A stretch of 64,000 nucleotides of DNA from Hevea brasiliensis (GCF_030052815.1 NC_079494.1:39914467-39978466); one strand, 5' to 3'. Shown: positions 10,921 through 23,100, counted from the stretch's first letter. A program made the numbers and translations. The notes: a model not told the origin generated them from the sequence alone.

Positions 10921-12196
10921 TACCTATTCAAGCAGTTGTTTCTTTCTTCTTTTTCTTCTCTTTTTTTTTTCTTTTTCATCTTATTTTCATCTCATTGTTT
11001 TTGATTTTTTTTTTTTATATCTCTTTATGGAATTCTATATGATCCTTAGGTTGGTTTCTACATGCAATGCAAACATGGCTATTGTGATACAGATGCATCT
11101 TGCTATACATGGTATGATGATGTTTGATGTGCTTAATGATATGCATGCTCAAGTATTTGTGCTCATATTCTCTAACTTCTATTTGCATGATGATTTCTAT
11201 TTCTTAGCTACGAATGATGCACGATGTGTCATGATTTACACAATGCATATAGCTTATACCTTTGCCCCTATTCCTTTGAATATTAGTTATCCTTATGTTA
11301 GTAATTCGACCTTCAAATGGACGTCCTTTCTAATAAATGATCCATATTCTAACACTCTCTATGATCTTTATTTTCTTGTTGTTGCCTTTGATCTTTTCCC
11401 GACCATTATCATGTCCCTTATCTTAAGGCTTCATTTGAAACAATTATAGGTACTCATTTCCAATGCCCCTATGAACCTCTTTTACTCCTTGCATGGTTCT
11501 CACAATCAGTGCCCTTAAACTAGATATTTTGATCCAAAACGTTATTTTCTAATGCTATTCCCTTTTGTTTTGCTATAAATTTTTCCTAAGCTACTGATAA
11601 TTGCTCAAAGTGTCATATCTTTATCATTGCATGCTTACTTACTTAGTCTTTTAAGTTTGTTTATTGTTCAATGAGCTTGTTAATGCTTATTTTTATGTTA
11701 TTAGATATTTACAAGAGCATGTAAGAGCTTATGAAGCATAAAGAGTGAATTGAGCATAAAAAGAAGTAAAACACATATAAAGCATTTTGAGGCAAAAAGA
11801 GCTACGATTTTGTTGAGGACTTAGCCAATGACAAAATGGGCTTAGAGGTATCTTATTCATGGTATTTGGAGGCTAATGGTGAAAAACAAAAAGATTTGGA
11901 CATCAATCCATGTTGACCTTCTTTAGACAGCTTTAATGAAGCTTGTATGTGATCCACTATTTAGAACGTAAATCTGACCTTGTGGGCTTTTATGAACCTT
12001 AGTTGATATATTTTTAAGTGATTTATAAGAAATGAGAGTAATTGGGCTAGATTACTTTGAGGGTCATATGCTGAGTGTGTTTGGGCTTTTTATGGTTAGT
12101 TATATGGAAGCATGAGTTAAGGCTTAATTAGTGGGTTTAGTTATTTTATTTGAGGCTTAAAATAAATAAAATAGAGGTGTGTGGGTCCCCAAGATC
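10921..12196. other. No recognisable gene; unassigned old repeat DNA
   Basis: AT-rich, with poly-T and poly-A runs near 10960-11020. The longest open frame is 11027-11449 (140 codons), with no motif I recognise and a low-complexity composition. From about 11650 to 12201 the text resembles the upstream part of an old LTR that may continue at 23330-23526 and 35275-36365, after the younger insertions are removed. I infer this from adjacency and did not align it. Confidence 0.35.
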
Positions 12197-12201
12197 ATGA
12201 A
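12197..12201. repeat. Target-site duplication ATGAA (left)
   Basis: ATGAA lies directly before the LTR terminus TGTGACACCC. It is identical to 23325-23329, directly after the other terminus, and so defines both ends of the 11.1-kb Gypsy element. Confidence 0.95.
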
Positions 12202-15200
12202 TGTGACACCCTTACCCGTCTACAGTGTAGCCGAGCAAGATATGCCACATAGTGTGCTGGAGCATCAATTCATAATTTAATTATAATTTATCCCTTTTAA
12301 TTCATTTATTTACAATTTTTGGTAAATCTGAATATTTCCTTCCGAAATTTTTATAGAAAATCCGGCAGAGTGCCGACTGTAAATTGGAAAAACAGTTCTT
12401 CTGAACCTGTTTAAAAACACTTCCAATATAATTTCCAAATTCAAACTCCATTATACACATTTCAAGTCAATCTTAAAATCTCAATCTCAAATCACAACAC
12501 TATTTTCAGAAATTTTTCTTTTCACTTCATTACTAGAAGCACATTCATAAATATTTCTTAACATAATATACAGAAAATTTCAATAATATGAAATTTCATA
12601 TATTTACATCATCAAATAATTTCAAGAGTTTATAGTTATAATCCCAAAACTAATACATAATATAAAATACAAAATATAAAATACTACCCCAAAGTCCTAA
12701 TGTCCTACCATATGCACTGCAGAGGTGAGGTGACTCTGGACTCCGGATGCAGCTCTGAAGGCTCACCCTGTCTGATGTCTATTGGGCTCCCCAGCTAGGT
12801 CTCTAGTACCTACGCGTGGCAAAAGCGACATGCTAAGTAATTCTGCTTAGTGGTGACAATATAAAATAAAATAAAAACAGTATGCAGAATGTATGTTTAC
12901 ATTTTTTTTTTGGTAGACTTGATTTCTAATATTTATTGCAGTATTATTCGATTAAAATTTGATAAGATTATTATCATTGCCCGAGTAACCCATACTAGTC
13001 GACTGGACTAGATAAATGGGTAAACTGGCACTGGGTACTAAGTACCTCGGACCATCACACCATCGATCACATTGTGTCTCCCAGTGTGTAACAGAACAGC
13101 TAATAAGCTGTAATAATCATCAAGGATATAATTCAAGTATAATAACTCAATTACCATAGCCAAAGGCTATTTTATCACACAATGGCATGAAGCCATATGC
13201 AGTACTACTAACAGAACCCTATTGGCATGCCAACCTATCCAAACCAATCTTGCTAAGTATACTAGGGCATATTACACTTTTAAGTTTCACAATTCTTGAA
13301 ATTCAAGTTTTGGTGTTAATATTTAATTCATTAGTCAATAAAATGTTGACTTTTACATGGAAAATAGGTACATTGGTTTTAATACTCCCAACATACCACA
13401 TTTTGCATTCTAAAATTGTTGGTATTGGTTGCCAATACCATTTCTAAGCTTAATGTTAATTGTTCAAAATTTTCAGATTTTAAGCTTTGTATTTACTATT
13501 CCATTAGTCATTCTTGCAGTGGGAATTTGGCAAAATGATCAACATGAAAGTTGTTCCTTATTTTGTCTAGTTACATTTCCTTTTTTGAATCACTCCATTT
13601 GGAGTTTTGTAGCTCAAGTTATGGCCCATAAACCACAACTGGCTAGATTATAATTTTTCCAGAATTTCTGGACTGACCAAATCTACAGTATTTTGAGCAG
13701 TGACTACAAGTCACTTTTTGAATATGTTATGGTCATAATTTGGGCTAGGTTTCTACATAAAAGTTGTAGGTCTATATCTCAGCTTATTTCTGATAAAAGT
13801 TTAGGTCAATTGGACCTTTCTACACTGAGTTATGACTAAATGACTAAACACTGTTCATTTGGTCATTTTGCCCAGGCAGAATGCAGGTCACCCGGATTAG
13901 GGCAATCTTTAGGTCAACTTGTTTTGGTTTTCTGGGCATGGTTTCTTCACCAAAGTTGTGCCATTATGTGTTTAGTTTCATTTTCAATTGGCCTTGTACC
14001 AATTAAACCTCTACAATCCCAGCTATTTCTGCCCAAACCTACTGGACTCATGCCCAGTCCTGCAGGTCACCAAGGGCAGCCACACTAACCTCAATTCTCA
14101 CTACACAAACCACTTCATTTCTTGTTTACACATAACCAAATGGTCACTAATTGACCATTAAAACTTAATTTCACCATTACATGATCAAAGGCTCCATTTC
14201 ATACCCAAACCCTAACCCTAAATCTCAAATCATGCATTTAACTTGCATTTCACCATTTCACTTAAGTGACCAATGTTAAGGCAGCCATACTACCATTTTT
14301 AGTTCCATGAAATCCTCAAAACATTACCACATCCAAGGCTGCCAAAAATGTAGGATGGCATACACATGTTATTTATTAAATTTCTTTGTAATTTTGCACT
14401 CAATCATACTCCTTTAACATGAATTTAAAGAGAAAAACAAGTTTAAGTCACTAACCTTTAATGGAGCTAATCTCAAGCTTGTAAGAACTCTTCTTTTACT
14501 CTTCCTTTTGCTCCCAAAAGCTTCACCAAGCTGAAATATCAAGGTTTTATGTTGACACTTAGGGTTTTTGTTGAAAGAAAGCTAGAGAAAATGAAGGTTT
14601 AGGAGCTTATTAATGGAGGAGTGAGGGAGGAGATCGTAAGTGATGTTTTGAAGAAGGGAGAGGCTACTGGTTTGTTCCAGATTTTCTGCCCTCTTTTTTC
14701 TATTTAAAATGTATTATAATTATCTTGCTTTAATTTGATTGGCCATAGCATTTTTAATTACCTCATGCTTACAGAAGCATGAAGTAATAAATCCCATAAT
14801 TTTCATTTTCTTTTCTTTCATTGCCTATTCATTTTTAAATAATTTTTCATCAATATTTTTTCATATTTTATGACATATAATTCACTTACATAAATGGACA
14901 AGTTGGTCAAAAATCATCTCTGAAGATGAAATGACCAAAATGCCCTCTGTTTGGCTTAACGAGCCAAAATTGTCTATACCGATTGAAAAATTTTTCTAAA
15001 CATTTTCTTGGCATTCTAATGCCATAAAAGCCTCAATAACCCTTCTCTAGAGTCCCAATAATTATTTTATAATTTTTCCCCCGAGTCTAGGGTTGCTAAC
15101 GGCCTTCACCGTCACTTCCCCTTCGGGTTACTCATCCCTGGGGTTTCGGCTCGTTTAACCTTAGTGTATTTGGTTTCTAAAATTTTTTCTTGATTTTTAT

Positions 15201-15330
15201 GAGCATTATTTAGTTTCATTATAACTTCTCACTATAGTCTATTTATAATTTCAAACATTCTAGCTGCTCGGACCGACATTGGTCACCGGAACAGTAGACT
15301 ATACGGACTAGCTAAAGTGAGGATGTTACA
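12202..15330 (-). repeat. 3' LTR of the Gypsy element (3129 bp)
   Basis: Runs from TGTGACACCC to GAGGATGTTACA on the plus strand, which is TGTAACATCC...GGGTGTCACA in sense. It matches 20176-23324 along its length. It carries the hairpin array (ACAGCTAATAAGCTGT at about 13096, ATAGCCAAAGGCTAT at about 13156) and the double hairpin (12810-12858). Open frames inside (13187-13653, 13840-14088) are LTR sequence and also appear at 21424-22155. Confidence 0.95.
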
Positions 15331-15344
15331 ACTCTTCCCCTCTA
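15331..15344 (-). promoter_or_regulatory. Polypurine tract for plus-strand priming
   Basis: ACTCTTCCCCTCT on the plus strand reads AGAGGGGAAGAGT in element sense and abuts the 3' LTR directly, as expected for the polypurine tract. Confidence 0.85.
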
Positions 15345-15407
15345 ATAAAAATTTTGTCCTCGAAATTTACCTGATGCAAACAGTTGAGGGAACTGTTGCC
15401 TCATCGT

Positions 15408-15833
15408 CTCTTCACTTTCTCAAGTTGCTTCTTCAGTGTTGTGGTGCCTCCAAAGCACTTTCACCAGTGGAATTTGTTTATTTCTTAGTTCCTTCAGTTC
15501 CCGAGCTAGGATCTGTATAGGTTCTTCTATATATGTCAAGTACGATTGGATTTCAGTCTCTTCCATGGAAATGACATGTGAAGGGTCTGAGCGATATCTC
15601 CTCAGCATAGAAACATGGAATACATTATGAATTTTATCTAGTTCTAGTGGTAAAGCTAGCCGATAGGCCACTGGTCCCACACGTTCAATAACTTCATATG
15701 GGCCAATGAACCTAGGGCTTAACTTACCCTTCCTTCCAAACCTCAGTACTTTCTTCCATGGTGAGACTTTGAGAAACACTTTATCGCCAACTGCATACTC
15801 TATCTCTTTTCTCTTCAAGTCGGCATAAGATTT
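15408..15833 (-). pseudogene. Gypsy pol C-terminus: integrase tail and chromodomain
   Basis: The C-terminal part of the polyprotein, open from 15818 to 15420. It has the GPY/F-type region (KLSPRFIGPYEVIERVGPVA), then DKIHNVFHVSMLRRY, then a chromodomain-like stretch with VLWRHHNTEEAT. A chromodomain would tether the integration complex to modified histones. The stop codon falls exactly where these families have the conserved Trp after EEAT (TGG to TGA), so the end of the chromodomain is lost. A second in-frame stop lies at about 15829-15831, between this part and the upstream integrase part. Its frame matches upstream pol only if the 16104-16177 insertion is removed. Confidence 0.85.
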
Positions 15834-16929
15834 CTATCTATCTGAGGCAACCTTCAGGTTAGTTTTGATTATCGTCACTTTCTCCTCAGTCTGTTTCACC
15901 AGGTCTGGTCCTACCAGCTTATCTTTGCCCAGTTCAGTCCAACACACTGGGGTTCTACATTTCCTCCCATATAGTGCTTCATACGGAGGCATTTGAATGC
16001 TAGCTTGGTAGCTATTGTTATATGCGAATTCTGCTAGTGGGAGGTATCTATCCCAACTCCCCTCAAACTCAATGACATAACTCTTTAGCATATCTTCTAG
16101 GATCTATCACATAATTCACATTGTTACTATCATTTCAATTTATTAATTGTGAAAATTCAATTAGTTTCTAGGTTTACCAGGATTACTTGTTCTGACTGTC
16201 CGTCCGTCTGAGAATGAAAAGCCGTGCTAAAATGGAGTTGTGTGCCCAAGGCTTCTTGCAACTTTTTCCAGAATCTCGATGTAAACCTTGGGTCTTGGTC
16301 AGATATGATGGAAAGTAGGATTCCATGCAGTCTAACTATCTCACTGATATACAATTCTACTAGCTTCTCTAGTGAGTAATCAGTCCTAACTGGCAGAAAA
16401 TGCGCTAACTTCGTCAATCTATCCACTATCACCCATACTGCATTATGCTTCTTCTGGGTGAGAGGTAGACCACTAACAAAATCCATAGTGACCCGGTCCC
16501 ATTTCCATTCAGGTATGCTTATAGGCTGTAGCAATCCTGATGGAACTTGATGTTCTGCTTTAACTTGCTGACATGTCAAACACTTAGTCACATAGTCAGC
16601 TATATCCCTCTTCATACCAGGCCACCAATAATGAGGCTTCAAATCATTATACATTTTTGTGCTTCCCGGGTGCATAGCATAAACACTAGTGTGTGCTTCT
16701 TTCAGAATACTAGTCTTTAGTTCCCCATCATCTGGTACACACACTCTTCCTCTGTAATACAGACACCCATCTGCCTTCACCTCATATTCAGTTTCCTTTC
16801 CCTCTGGAATTTTTCCCACAATGGCTATTAATTTTTCATCTACCCTCTGCCCATCTTGTATCTGCTGTAGCAAGGTTGGCCTCACTTGCAACTCAACCAA
16901 AATAGCTCCATCTTGAGCTAAGGACAGAC
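15834..16929 (-). pseudogene. Gypsy integrase domain
   Basis: Integrates the cDNA into the genome. An HHCC zinc-binding region is present ([20 protein letters not shown] ... [11 protein letters not shown]). The catalytic core follows, with MDFVSGLP (first Asp), IISDQDPRF (second Asp) and TDGQSEQ (Glu), so the DDE triad is kept. Three codons after that Glu the frame is broken by a 74-bp GT...AG stretch (16104-16177). It resumes with LEDMLKSYVIEFEGSWDRYLPLAEFAYNN in the shifted register. The domain is part of one continuous gag-pol frame and has no separate start. Boundaries are approximate. Confidence 0.9.
16104..16177 (-). other. Candidate intron inside integrase (GT-AG, 74 bp)
   Basis: Read in element sense, the insertion starts GTAAACCTAG and ends ATGTGATAG. 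It is very AT-rich, carries several stops in frame, and 74 is not a multiple of three. The codons on both sides are in different registers, and removing exactly these 74 bp joins them in frame at a conserved integrase position. A homologous 75-bp segment sits at the same codon in the second Gypsy interior (55867-55941). The whole remaining coding region, about 4.6 kb, shows no other frameshift. A spliceosomal intron is the simplest reading; no transcript evidence is available. Confidence 0.65.
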
Positions 16930-17377
16930 AGGCATTTAGTGATCTTAAAGCTGTGATAGATTTCCTACTCAAAGCATCAGCAACTACATTTGCCTTCCCA
17001 GGATGATAATCTATTAGGAACTCAATCCATCGCCTCTGTCTAAGATTGAGCTCCTTCTGGGTTGGTAAACATTTTAGACTCTTGTGGTCTGTATAGATGT
17101 AGCATTTTTCACCATATAAATAATGCCTCCATATCTTCAGTGCGAAGATAATTGCTGCTAACTCCAAATCATGAGTAGTGTAGTTCTGTTCACGTGGCCT
17201 TAACTACCTGAAAGCATAGGCGACCACTTTCCCCTCTTGCATCAATACACACCCTAGCCCATTATGTGAGGCATCATTGTAGACCACAAAATCTTTTCCC
17301 GACATTAGCTGTGTTAACACTGGTGCTTCCGTCAACATAGCCTTTAGCCTCTCAAAACTGACTTGGCACTTGTCGTT
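16930..17377 (-). pseudogene. Gypsy RNase H domain
   Basis: Degrades the RNA strand of the RNA-DNA hybrid. Visible motifs: a degraded DASHNGLG start, [41 protein letters not shown] and the tail [15 protein letters not shown]. The open stretch begins at 17167. Upstream codons are interrupted by in-frame stops at about 17203-17205 (after AFR) and about 17379-17381 (after VKFG). No frameshift is present; the polyprotein continues from the RT domain in the same register. Confidence 0.88.
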
Positions 17378-18200
17378 CTAGCCAAATTTCACATTCTTGT
17401 GCAACAACTTAGTCATTGGAGCAGCTATAAGAGAAAACCCCTTCGCAAATCTTCTGTAATACCCAGCTAGCCCCAAGAAACTTCTGACCTCAGTTGTATT
17501 TCTAGGAGGCTTCCATTCCATCACTGCTTCTATCTTTTTGGGATCCACTCTAATCCCCTTAGCTGATACTATGTGTCCAAGAAAGGAGATTTCACTCATC
17601 CAGAAGTCACACTTGGACAGCTTAGCATACAGCTTCTTTTCTCGCAGGGTTTGCAGAACAATCCTCAAATGTTCATCATGTTCTTCCCTGGTCTTGGAAT
17701 ACACCAGAATATCATCAATAAAGCCTACTACAAATCGATCTAAGTATGAATGGAAGATACGGTTCATAAGGTCCATAAATGATGCTGGTGCATTTGTTAA
17801 CCCAAATGGCATCACTAGAAATTCATAATGCCCATACTGGGTTCTGAATGCAGTTTTTTACACATCTACATCCTTTACTGTCAACTGATAATACCCTGAT
17901 CTGAGATCAACTTTTGAAAATACACCGGCTCCCTTCAACTGATTGGACAGATCGTCAATTCTGGGCAATGGATATTTATTCTTCACAGTTACCTTGTTCA
18001 ACTGCCGGTAATCAATACACAATCTCAAAGTTCCATCATTCTTCTTCACAAACAGCACCGGAGCTTCCCATGGTGACACACTGGGGCGTATGAACCCCTT
18101 ATCAAGTAACTCCTGCAACTGAGTTTTCAACTCCTTCAATTCAGTGGGTGCCATCCTATAAGGAGCAATAGAAATGGGTGTTGTACCTGGCATTACCTCT
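17378..18200 (-). pseudogene. Gypsy reverse transcriptase domain
   Basis: Copies the element RNA into DNA. The N-terminal part is seen in the 19123-17858 frame ([53 protein letters not shown]). After one in-frame stop (VDV*K) it continues with [20 protein letters not shown] and the catalytic FIDDILVYS (about 17698-17722), then [11 protein letters not shown] and [14 protein letters not shown]. The catalytic Asp residues are intact, so the defect is nonsense mutation only. Confidence 0.92.
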
Positions 18201-18479
18201 ATAGGAAACTCGACTTCCCTTTCTAGTGGTAAACCAGGCAACTCTTCAGGAAATACATCTGGGAAGTCTCTTACTGTGGGTATATCACACAAGTTTGGCT
18301 TAGCCTGCCTAGTATCAACCATGTGTGCTAGGTAAGCTTCACAGCCTTTTCTCATTAATCTTCTTACAACTGTGGCTGAGATAACATTGGACAGGAAATA
18401 TGTCCTTTCACCCACAATAATAATCTCATTACCCTCAGAAGTTTTCAGAGAAATCCTCTTCAATTTGCAATTAACTATT

Positions 18480-18900
18480 GCCTGATGACGTGACAACCAG
18501 TCCATTCCCAAAATCACGTCAAACTCATGGAAGGGCAATTCAATTAGGTCTGCCGAGAATTCATACCCCTGAATCCTCAACGGGCAACCTTTATACACCT
18601 TATTCACTACCACACTGTGGCCTAGTGGATTTGTGACCAGAATGTCTTGATCACTTTCCTCTACTGGAACTCCCCTCTCTATGGGTAGTTTGATGCAAAT
18701 ATAGGAATGAGTGGATCCTAGATCCACCAATGCATTCACAGAAGTGTTGTAGAAGGAAAACGTACCCCTGATGACATCCGGGGCATCTTGCTCCTCCTGA
18801 GCTCTGATGGCATAGGCCCTGCCAGTTACTCTAGTATCTGGCCTCTCAGTTGACTTGGATGCAGGCCTCAGTGATGGACCAGCCGCCTCAGATTTACAGG
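18480..18900 (-). pseudogene. Gypsy aspartic protease domain
   Basis: Cleaves the polyprotein. The active-site region is [14 protein letters not shown], with the catalytic Asp codon at 18722-18724. Families of this type have D-S-G here; this copy reads D-L-G, so the residue next to the catalytic Asp is changed. The later flap and hydrophobic region [20 protein letters not shown] is present. The domain is uninterrupted in a frame running from 19123 to 17858. It lies between the gag zinc knuckle and RT with no separate start. Confidence 0.88.
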
Positions 18901-18954
18901 GCTTCCTACCCCTTTGTGGTGTAGGAGCAGGTCTGTCAGCTTGTGTTGGAGCAA

Positions 18955-20047
18955 CTGTAGTAGTCCTCTTCGGACAATTCTTGATCTGATGTTCTGTAGA
19001 TCCACACCGTAAGAATGCACCGATCACTCGCCAATAATTCCCCTTATGCCACTTCTGACAGTACTGACAGGCAGAAGATGCTAGGGCTGGTCCCCTAAAC
19101 ACCGTTCCTGGAGAGCTGCCCACTGATGGTGTGGACTGGCCTCTCCTAGGTGTGAACTGTGGTCTGGGCCCCTGAAACTGACCCTGACCCTGTGGTGGTC
19201 TTGAACTCTGAGCAGGAGGACCCTTACTCTTCTTATTGGGAGCAGAAAATATATTAGACTGACTCGGACCTCTCTTCTGCTGTCTTTCCCTTCTATTTTG
19301 TTCATTGATTCAGACTCTTTCCACTTTTGATGCATCATATACTAGTTTAGCAAAATCTATGATTTCCAATGCCGTGATCATGACTTTCATATTATCATTA
19401 ATTCCTTCTTCAAACCTTCTGCACCTCTCTGCCTCTGTAGGGACTATCTCCCTCCCATATCGGCTCAGTCTAACAAACTCACGCTTATACTCAACCACTG
19501 ACAATTGTCTCTATCTCAGACTGATAAATTCCATTATTCTCTCTTCTAGGTACACTTTGCTAACATATTTCTTCCTGAACTCTATAAGGAAGAATTCCCA
19601 GGTAATCCATTCTGGTTGCACCTCACTGGTTACTGTGCCCCACCACTGATGTACATCATCCTGAAGTAGGGACACAGCACCCACCAGGTTCTGCTCGGGG
19701 GTGTAGTTTAGCTATTTCAGCACTCTGATGGTTCTATCCAACCTATTTTTTGCTGTCATGGGATCATCCTCCCTCTTCCCAAAGAAGTCCACAGCCCCAT
19801 GTTTTCGCAGTTTCTCCAGATGAGATGTCTATGGTGCTGGTGGAGGTTGTGGCTGTGGTTGTGGTGGTGTAATTGCCCTCATCATTTACCGATAGAATTC
19901 AGTCATTTTCTAAAATAGAGCAAACTGAGGTTGGGTAGGTGCCTCAGCTGCTTGTGGAGCAGATTCTCCCCTGCCCCCAGATTCAACCCTTAGTGGAGCA
20001 CGACTCTTCACCTCTTCATCAACTGCTCTTTACAAAGTATGATCCAT
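18955..20047 (-). pseudogene. Gypsy gag (capsid and nucleocapsid)
   Basis: Begins at the ATG complementary to 20045-20047, 112 bp downstream of the PBS. A Retrotrans_gag-like core follows (KHGAVDFFGKREDDPMTAKN, DDVHQWWGTV, FFLIEFRKKYV, EYKREFVRLSRYGREIVPTE). A basic, Pro/Gln/Arg-rich linker leads to a zinc-binding region. Its second CCHC knuckle reads FLRC-x4-H-x4-C, so the first Cys has become Phe. Seven in-frame stops (TAA, TAG, TGA) break the gag part, but no frameshift is seen. The same register continues into protease, so gag and pol form one frame. Confidence 0.88.
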
Positions 20048-20158
20048 ATCCTATTCAAAATAAGAAAACAAACAGATCTGCATCAGTGTCACCTCAATAC
20101 TTACAAATGCAATGCAATGGTATGCACTCTATCTAGGCCCAGAAACGCCTAAACCGAT

Positions 20159-20170
20159 GCTTTGATACCA
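20159..20170 (-). promoter_or_regulatory. Primer-binding site (initiator-Met tRNA type)
   Basis: GCTTTGATACCA on the plus strand reads TGGTATCAAAGC in element sense, five bases inside the 5' LTR end. It is one base off the usual TGGTATCAGAGC complement of plant initiator-Met tRNA, and the difference is a transition. Confidence 0.88.
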
Positions 20171-20175
20171 ATAAA

Positions 20176-23100
20176 TGTGACACCCCTTACCCGTCTACAG
20201 CGTAGCTGAGCAAGTTATGCCACTCAGTGTGCCAGAGCACCAATTCATATTTTAATTACAATTTATCCCTTTTAATTCATTTATTTACAATTTTTGGTAA
20301 ATATGAATTTTTCCTTCCGAAATTTTTATAGAAAATCCGGCAGAGTGCCGGCTGTAAATTGGAAAAACAGTTCTTCTGAACCTGTTTAAAAACACTTCCA
20401 ATATAATTTCCAAATCCAAACTCCATTATACACATTTCAAGTCAATCTTAAAATCTCAATCTCAAATCACAACACTATTTTCAGAAATTTTTCTTTTCAC
20501 TTCATTACTAGAAGCACATTAAATATTTCTCAACATAATATACAGAAAATTTCAATAATATGAAATTTCATATATTTACATCATCAAATAATTTCAAGAG
20601 TTTATAGTTACAATCCCAAAACTAATACAAAATATAAAATACTACCCCAAAGTCCTAATGTCCTACCATATGCACTGCAGAGATGAGGTGACTCTGGACT
20701 TCGGATGCAGCTCTGAAGGCTCACCCTGTTTGATGTCTACTAGGCTCCCCAGCTAGGTCTCTAGTACTTGCGCGTGGCAAAAGCGACATGCTAAGCAATT
20801 CTGCTTAGTGATGACAATATAAAATAAAATAAAATAAAATAAAAATAGTATGCAGAATGTATGTTTACATTTTTTTTTTGGGTAGACTTGATTTCTAATA
20901 TTTATTGCAGTATTATTCGATTAAAATTTAGTAAGGTTTATTATCATTGCCCGAGTAACCCATACTAGTCAACTGAACTGGATAAATGGGTAAACTGGCA
21001 CTGGGTACTAAGTACCTCGGACCATCACACCATCGGTCACATTGTGCCTCCCGGTGTGCAACAGAATAGCTAATAAGCTGTAATAATCATCAAGGATATA
21101 ATTCAAGTATAATAACTCAATCACCATAGCCAAAGGCTATTTTATGACAGAATGGCATGGGAGGCCATGAAACACAATAGCATGAAGCCATATGCAGTAC
21201 TGCTAACAGAACTCTATTGGCATGCCAACCTATCCAAACCAATCTTGCTAGGTATACTAGGGCATATTACACTTTTAAGTTTCACAATTCTTGAAATTTA
21301 AGTTTTGGTGTTACTATTCAATTCATTAGTCAACAAAATGTTGATTTTTACATGGACAATAGGTACATTGGTTTTAATACTCCCAACATACCACATTTTG
21401 CATTCTAAAATTGTTGGTATTGGTTGCCAACACCATTTCTAAGCTTAATATTAATTGTTCAAAATTTTCAGATTTCAAGCTTTGGGTTTACTATTCCATT
21501 AGTCATTCTTGCAGTGGGAATTTGGCAAAATGATCAACATGAAAGTTTTTCCTTATTTTGTCTAGTTACATTTCCTTTTTTGAATCACTCTATTTGGAGT
21601 TTTGTAGCTCAAGTTATGGCCCAAAAACCACAACTGGCCGGATTATAATTTTTCCATAATTTCTGGACTGACCAAATCTATAGTATTCTGAGCAGTGATT
21701 GCAAGTCACTTTTTGAATATGTTATGGTCATAATTTGGGTTAGGTTTCTACATGAAAGTTATAGGTCTATATCTCAGCTTGTTGTTGAAAAAATTTCAGG
21801 TCAATTGAACTTTTCTACACTGAGTTATGACCAAATGACTAAATACTATTTATTTGGTCATTTTGCCCAGGCAGAATGCAGGTCACCCGGATTAGGGCAA
21901 TCTTTAGGTCAACTTGGTTTGGTTTTTTGAGCATGGTTTCTTCACCAACGTTGTGCCATTATGTGTCTAGTTTCACGTCCAATTGGCCATGCACCAATTG
22001 AACCTCTACAATTCCAGCTATTGCTACCCAAACCTACTAAACTCATGCCAGTCCTGCAGGTTACCAAGGGCAGCCACACTAACCTCAATTCCCACTACAC
22101 AAACCACTTCATTTCTTGTTTACACATAACCAAATGGTCACTAATTGACCATTAAAACTTACTTTCACCATTACATGATCAAAGGCTCCATTTCATACCC
22201 AAACCCTAACCCTAACATCTCAAATCAAGCATTTAACTTGCATTTCACCATTTCACTTAAGAGACCAATGTTAAGGCAGCCATACTACCATTTTTAGTTC
22301 CATGAAATCCTCAAAACATTACCACATCCAAGGCTGCCAAAAATGTGGGATGGCATACACATGTTATTTATTAAATTTCTTTGTAATTTTGCACTCAATC
22401 ATACTCCTTTAACATGAATTTAAAGAGAAAAACAAGTTTAAGTCACTAACCTTTAATGGAGCTAATCTCAAGCTTGTAAGAACTCTTCTTTTACTCTTCT
22501 TTTTGCTCCCAAAAGCTTCACCAAGCTGAAATATCAAGGTTTTATATTGACACTTAGGGTTTTTGTTGAAAGAAAGCTAGAGAAAATGAAGGTTTAGGAG
22601 CTTGTTAATGGAGGAGTGAGGGAGGAGAGCATAAGTGACGTTTTGAAGAAGGGAGAGGCTGCTGGTTTGTTCCAGATTTTCTGCCCTCTTTTTTCTATTT
22701 TTAATGTATTATAATTGTCTTGCTTTAATTTGATTGGCCATAGCATTTTTAATTACCTCATGCTTACATAAGCATGAAGTAATAAATCCCATAATTTTCA
22801 TTTTCTTTTCTTTCATTGCCTATTCATTTTTAAATAATTTTTATCAATATTTGTTCATATTTTATGTCATATAATTCACTTACATAAATGGACAAGTTGG
22901 TCAAAAATCATCTATGAAGACGAAATGACCAAAATGCCCTCCGTTTGGTTTAACGAGCCAAAATTGTCTGTACCAATTGAAAAATTTTTCTAAATATTTT
23001 CTTGGCATTCTAATGCCATAAGAACCTCAATAACCCTTCTCTGGAGTCCTAATAATTATTTTATAATTTTTCCCCCTGGTCTAGGGTTGCTAACGGCCTT

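Noticed and set aside
11027..11449. 140-codon open frame that could be a small membrane protein
   Set aside because: AT-rich, low-complexity, no motif, surrounded by tandem arrays and repeat DNA; a chance frame is more likely.
17538..17828. 96-codon plus-strand frame
   Set aside because: It is the antisense shadow of the Gypsy RT domain.
22200..22216. CCCTAACCCTAA, telomere-like
   Set aside because: Only about two units, also present at 14211 inside the partner LTR; not a telomere tract.
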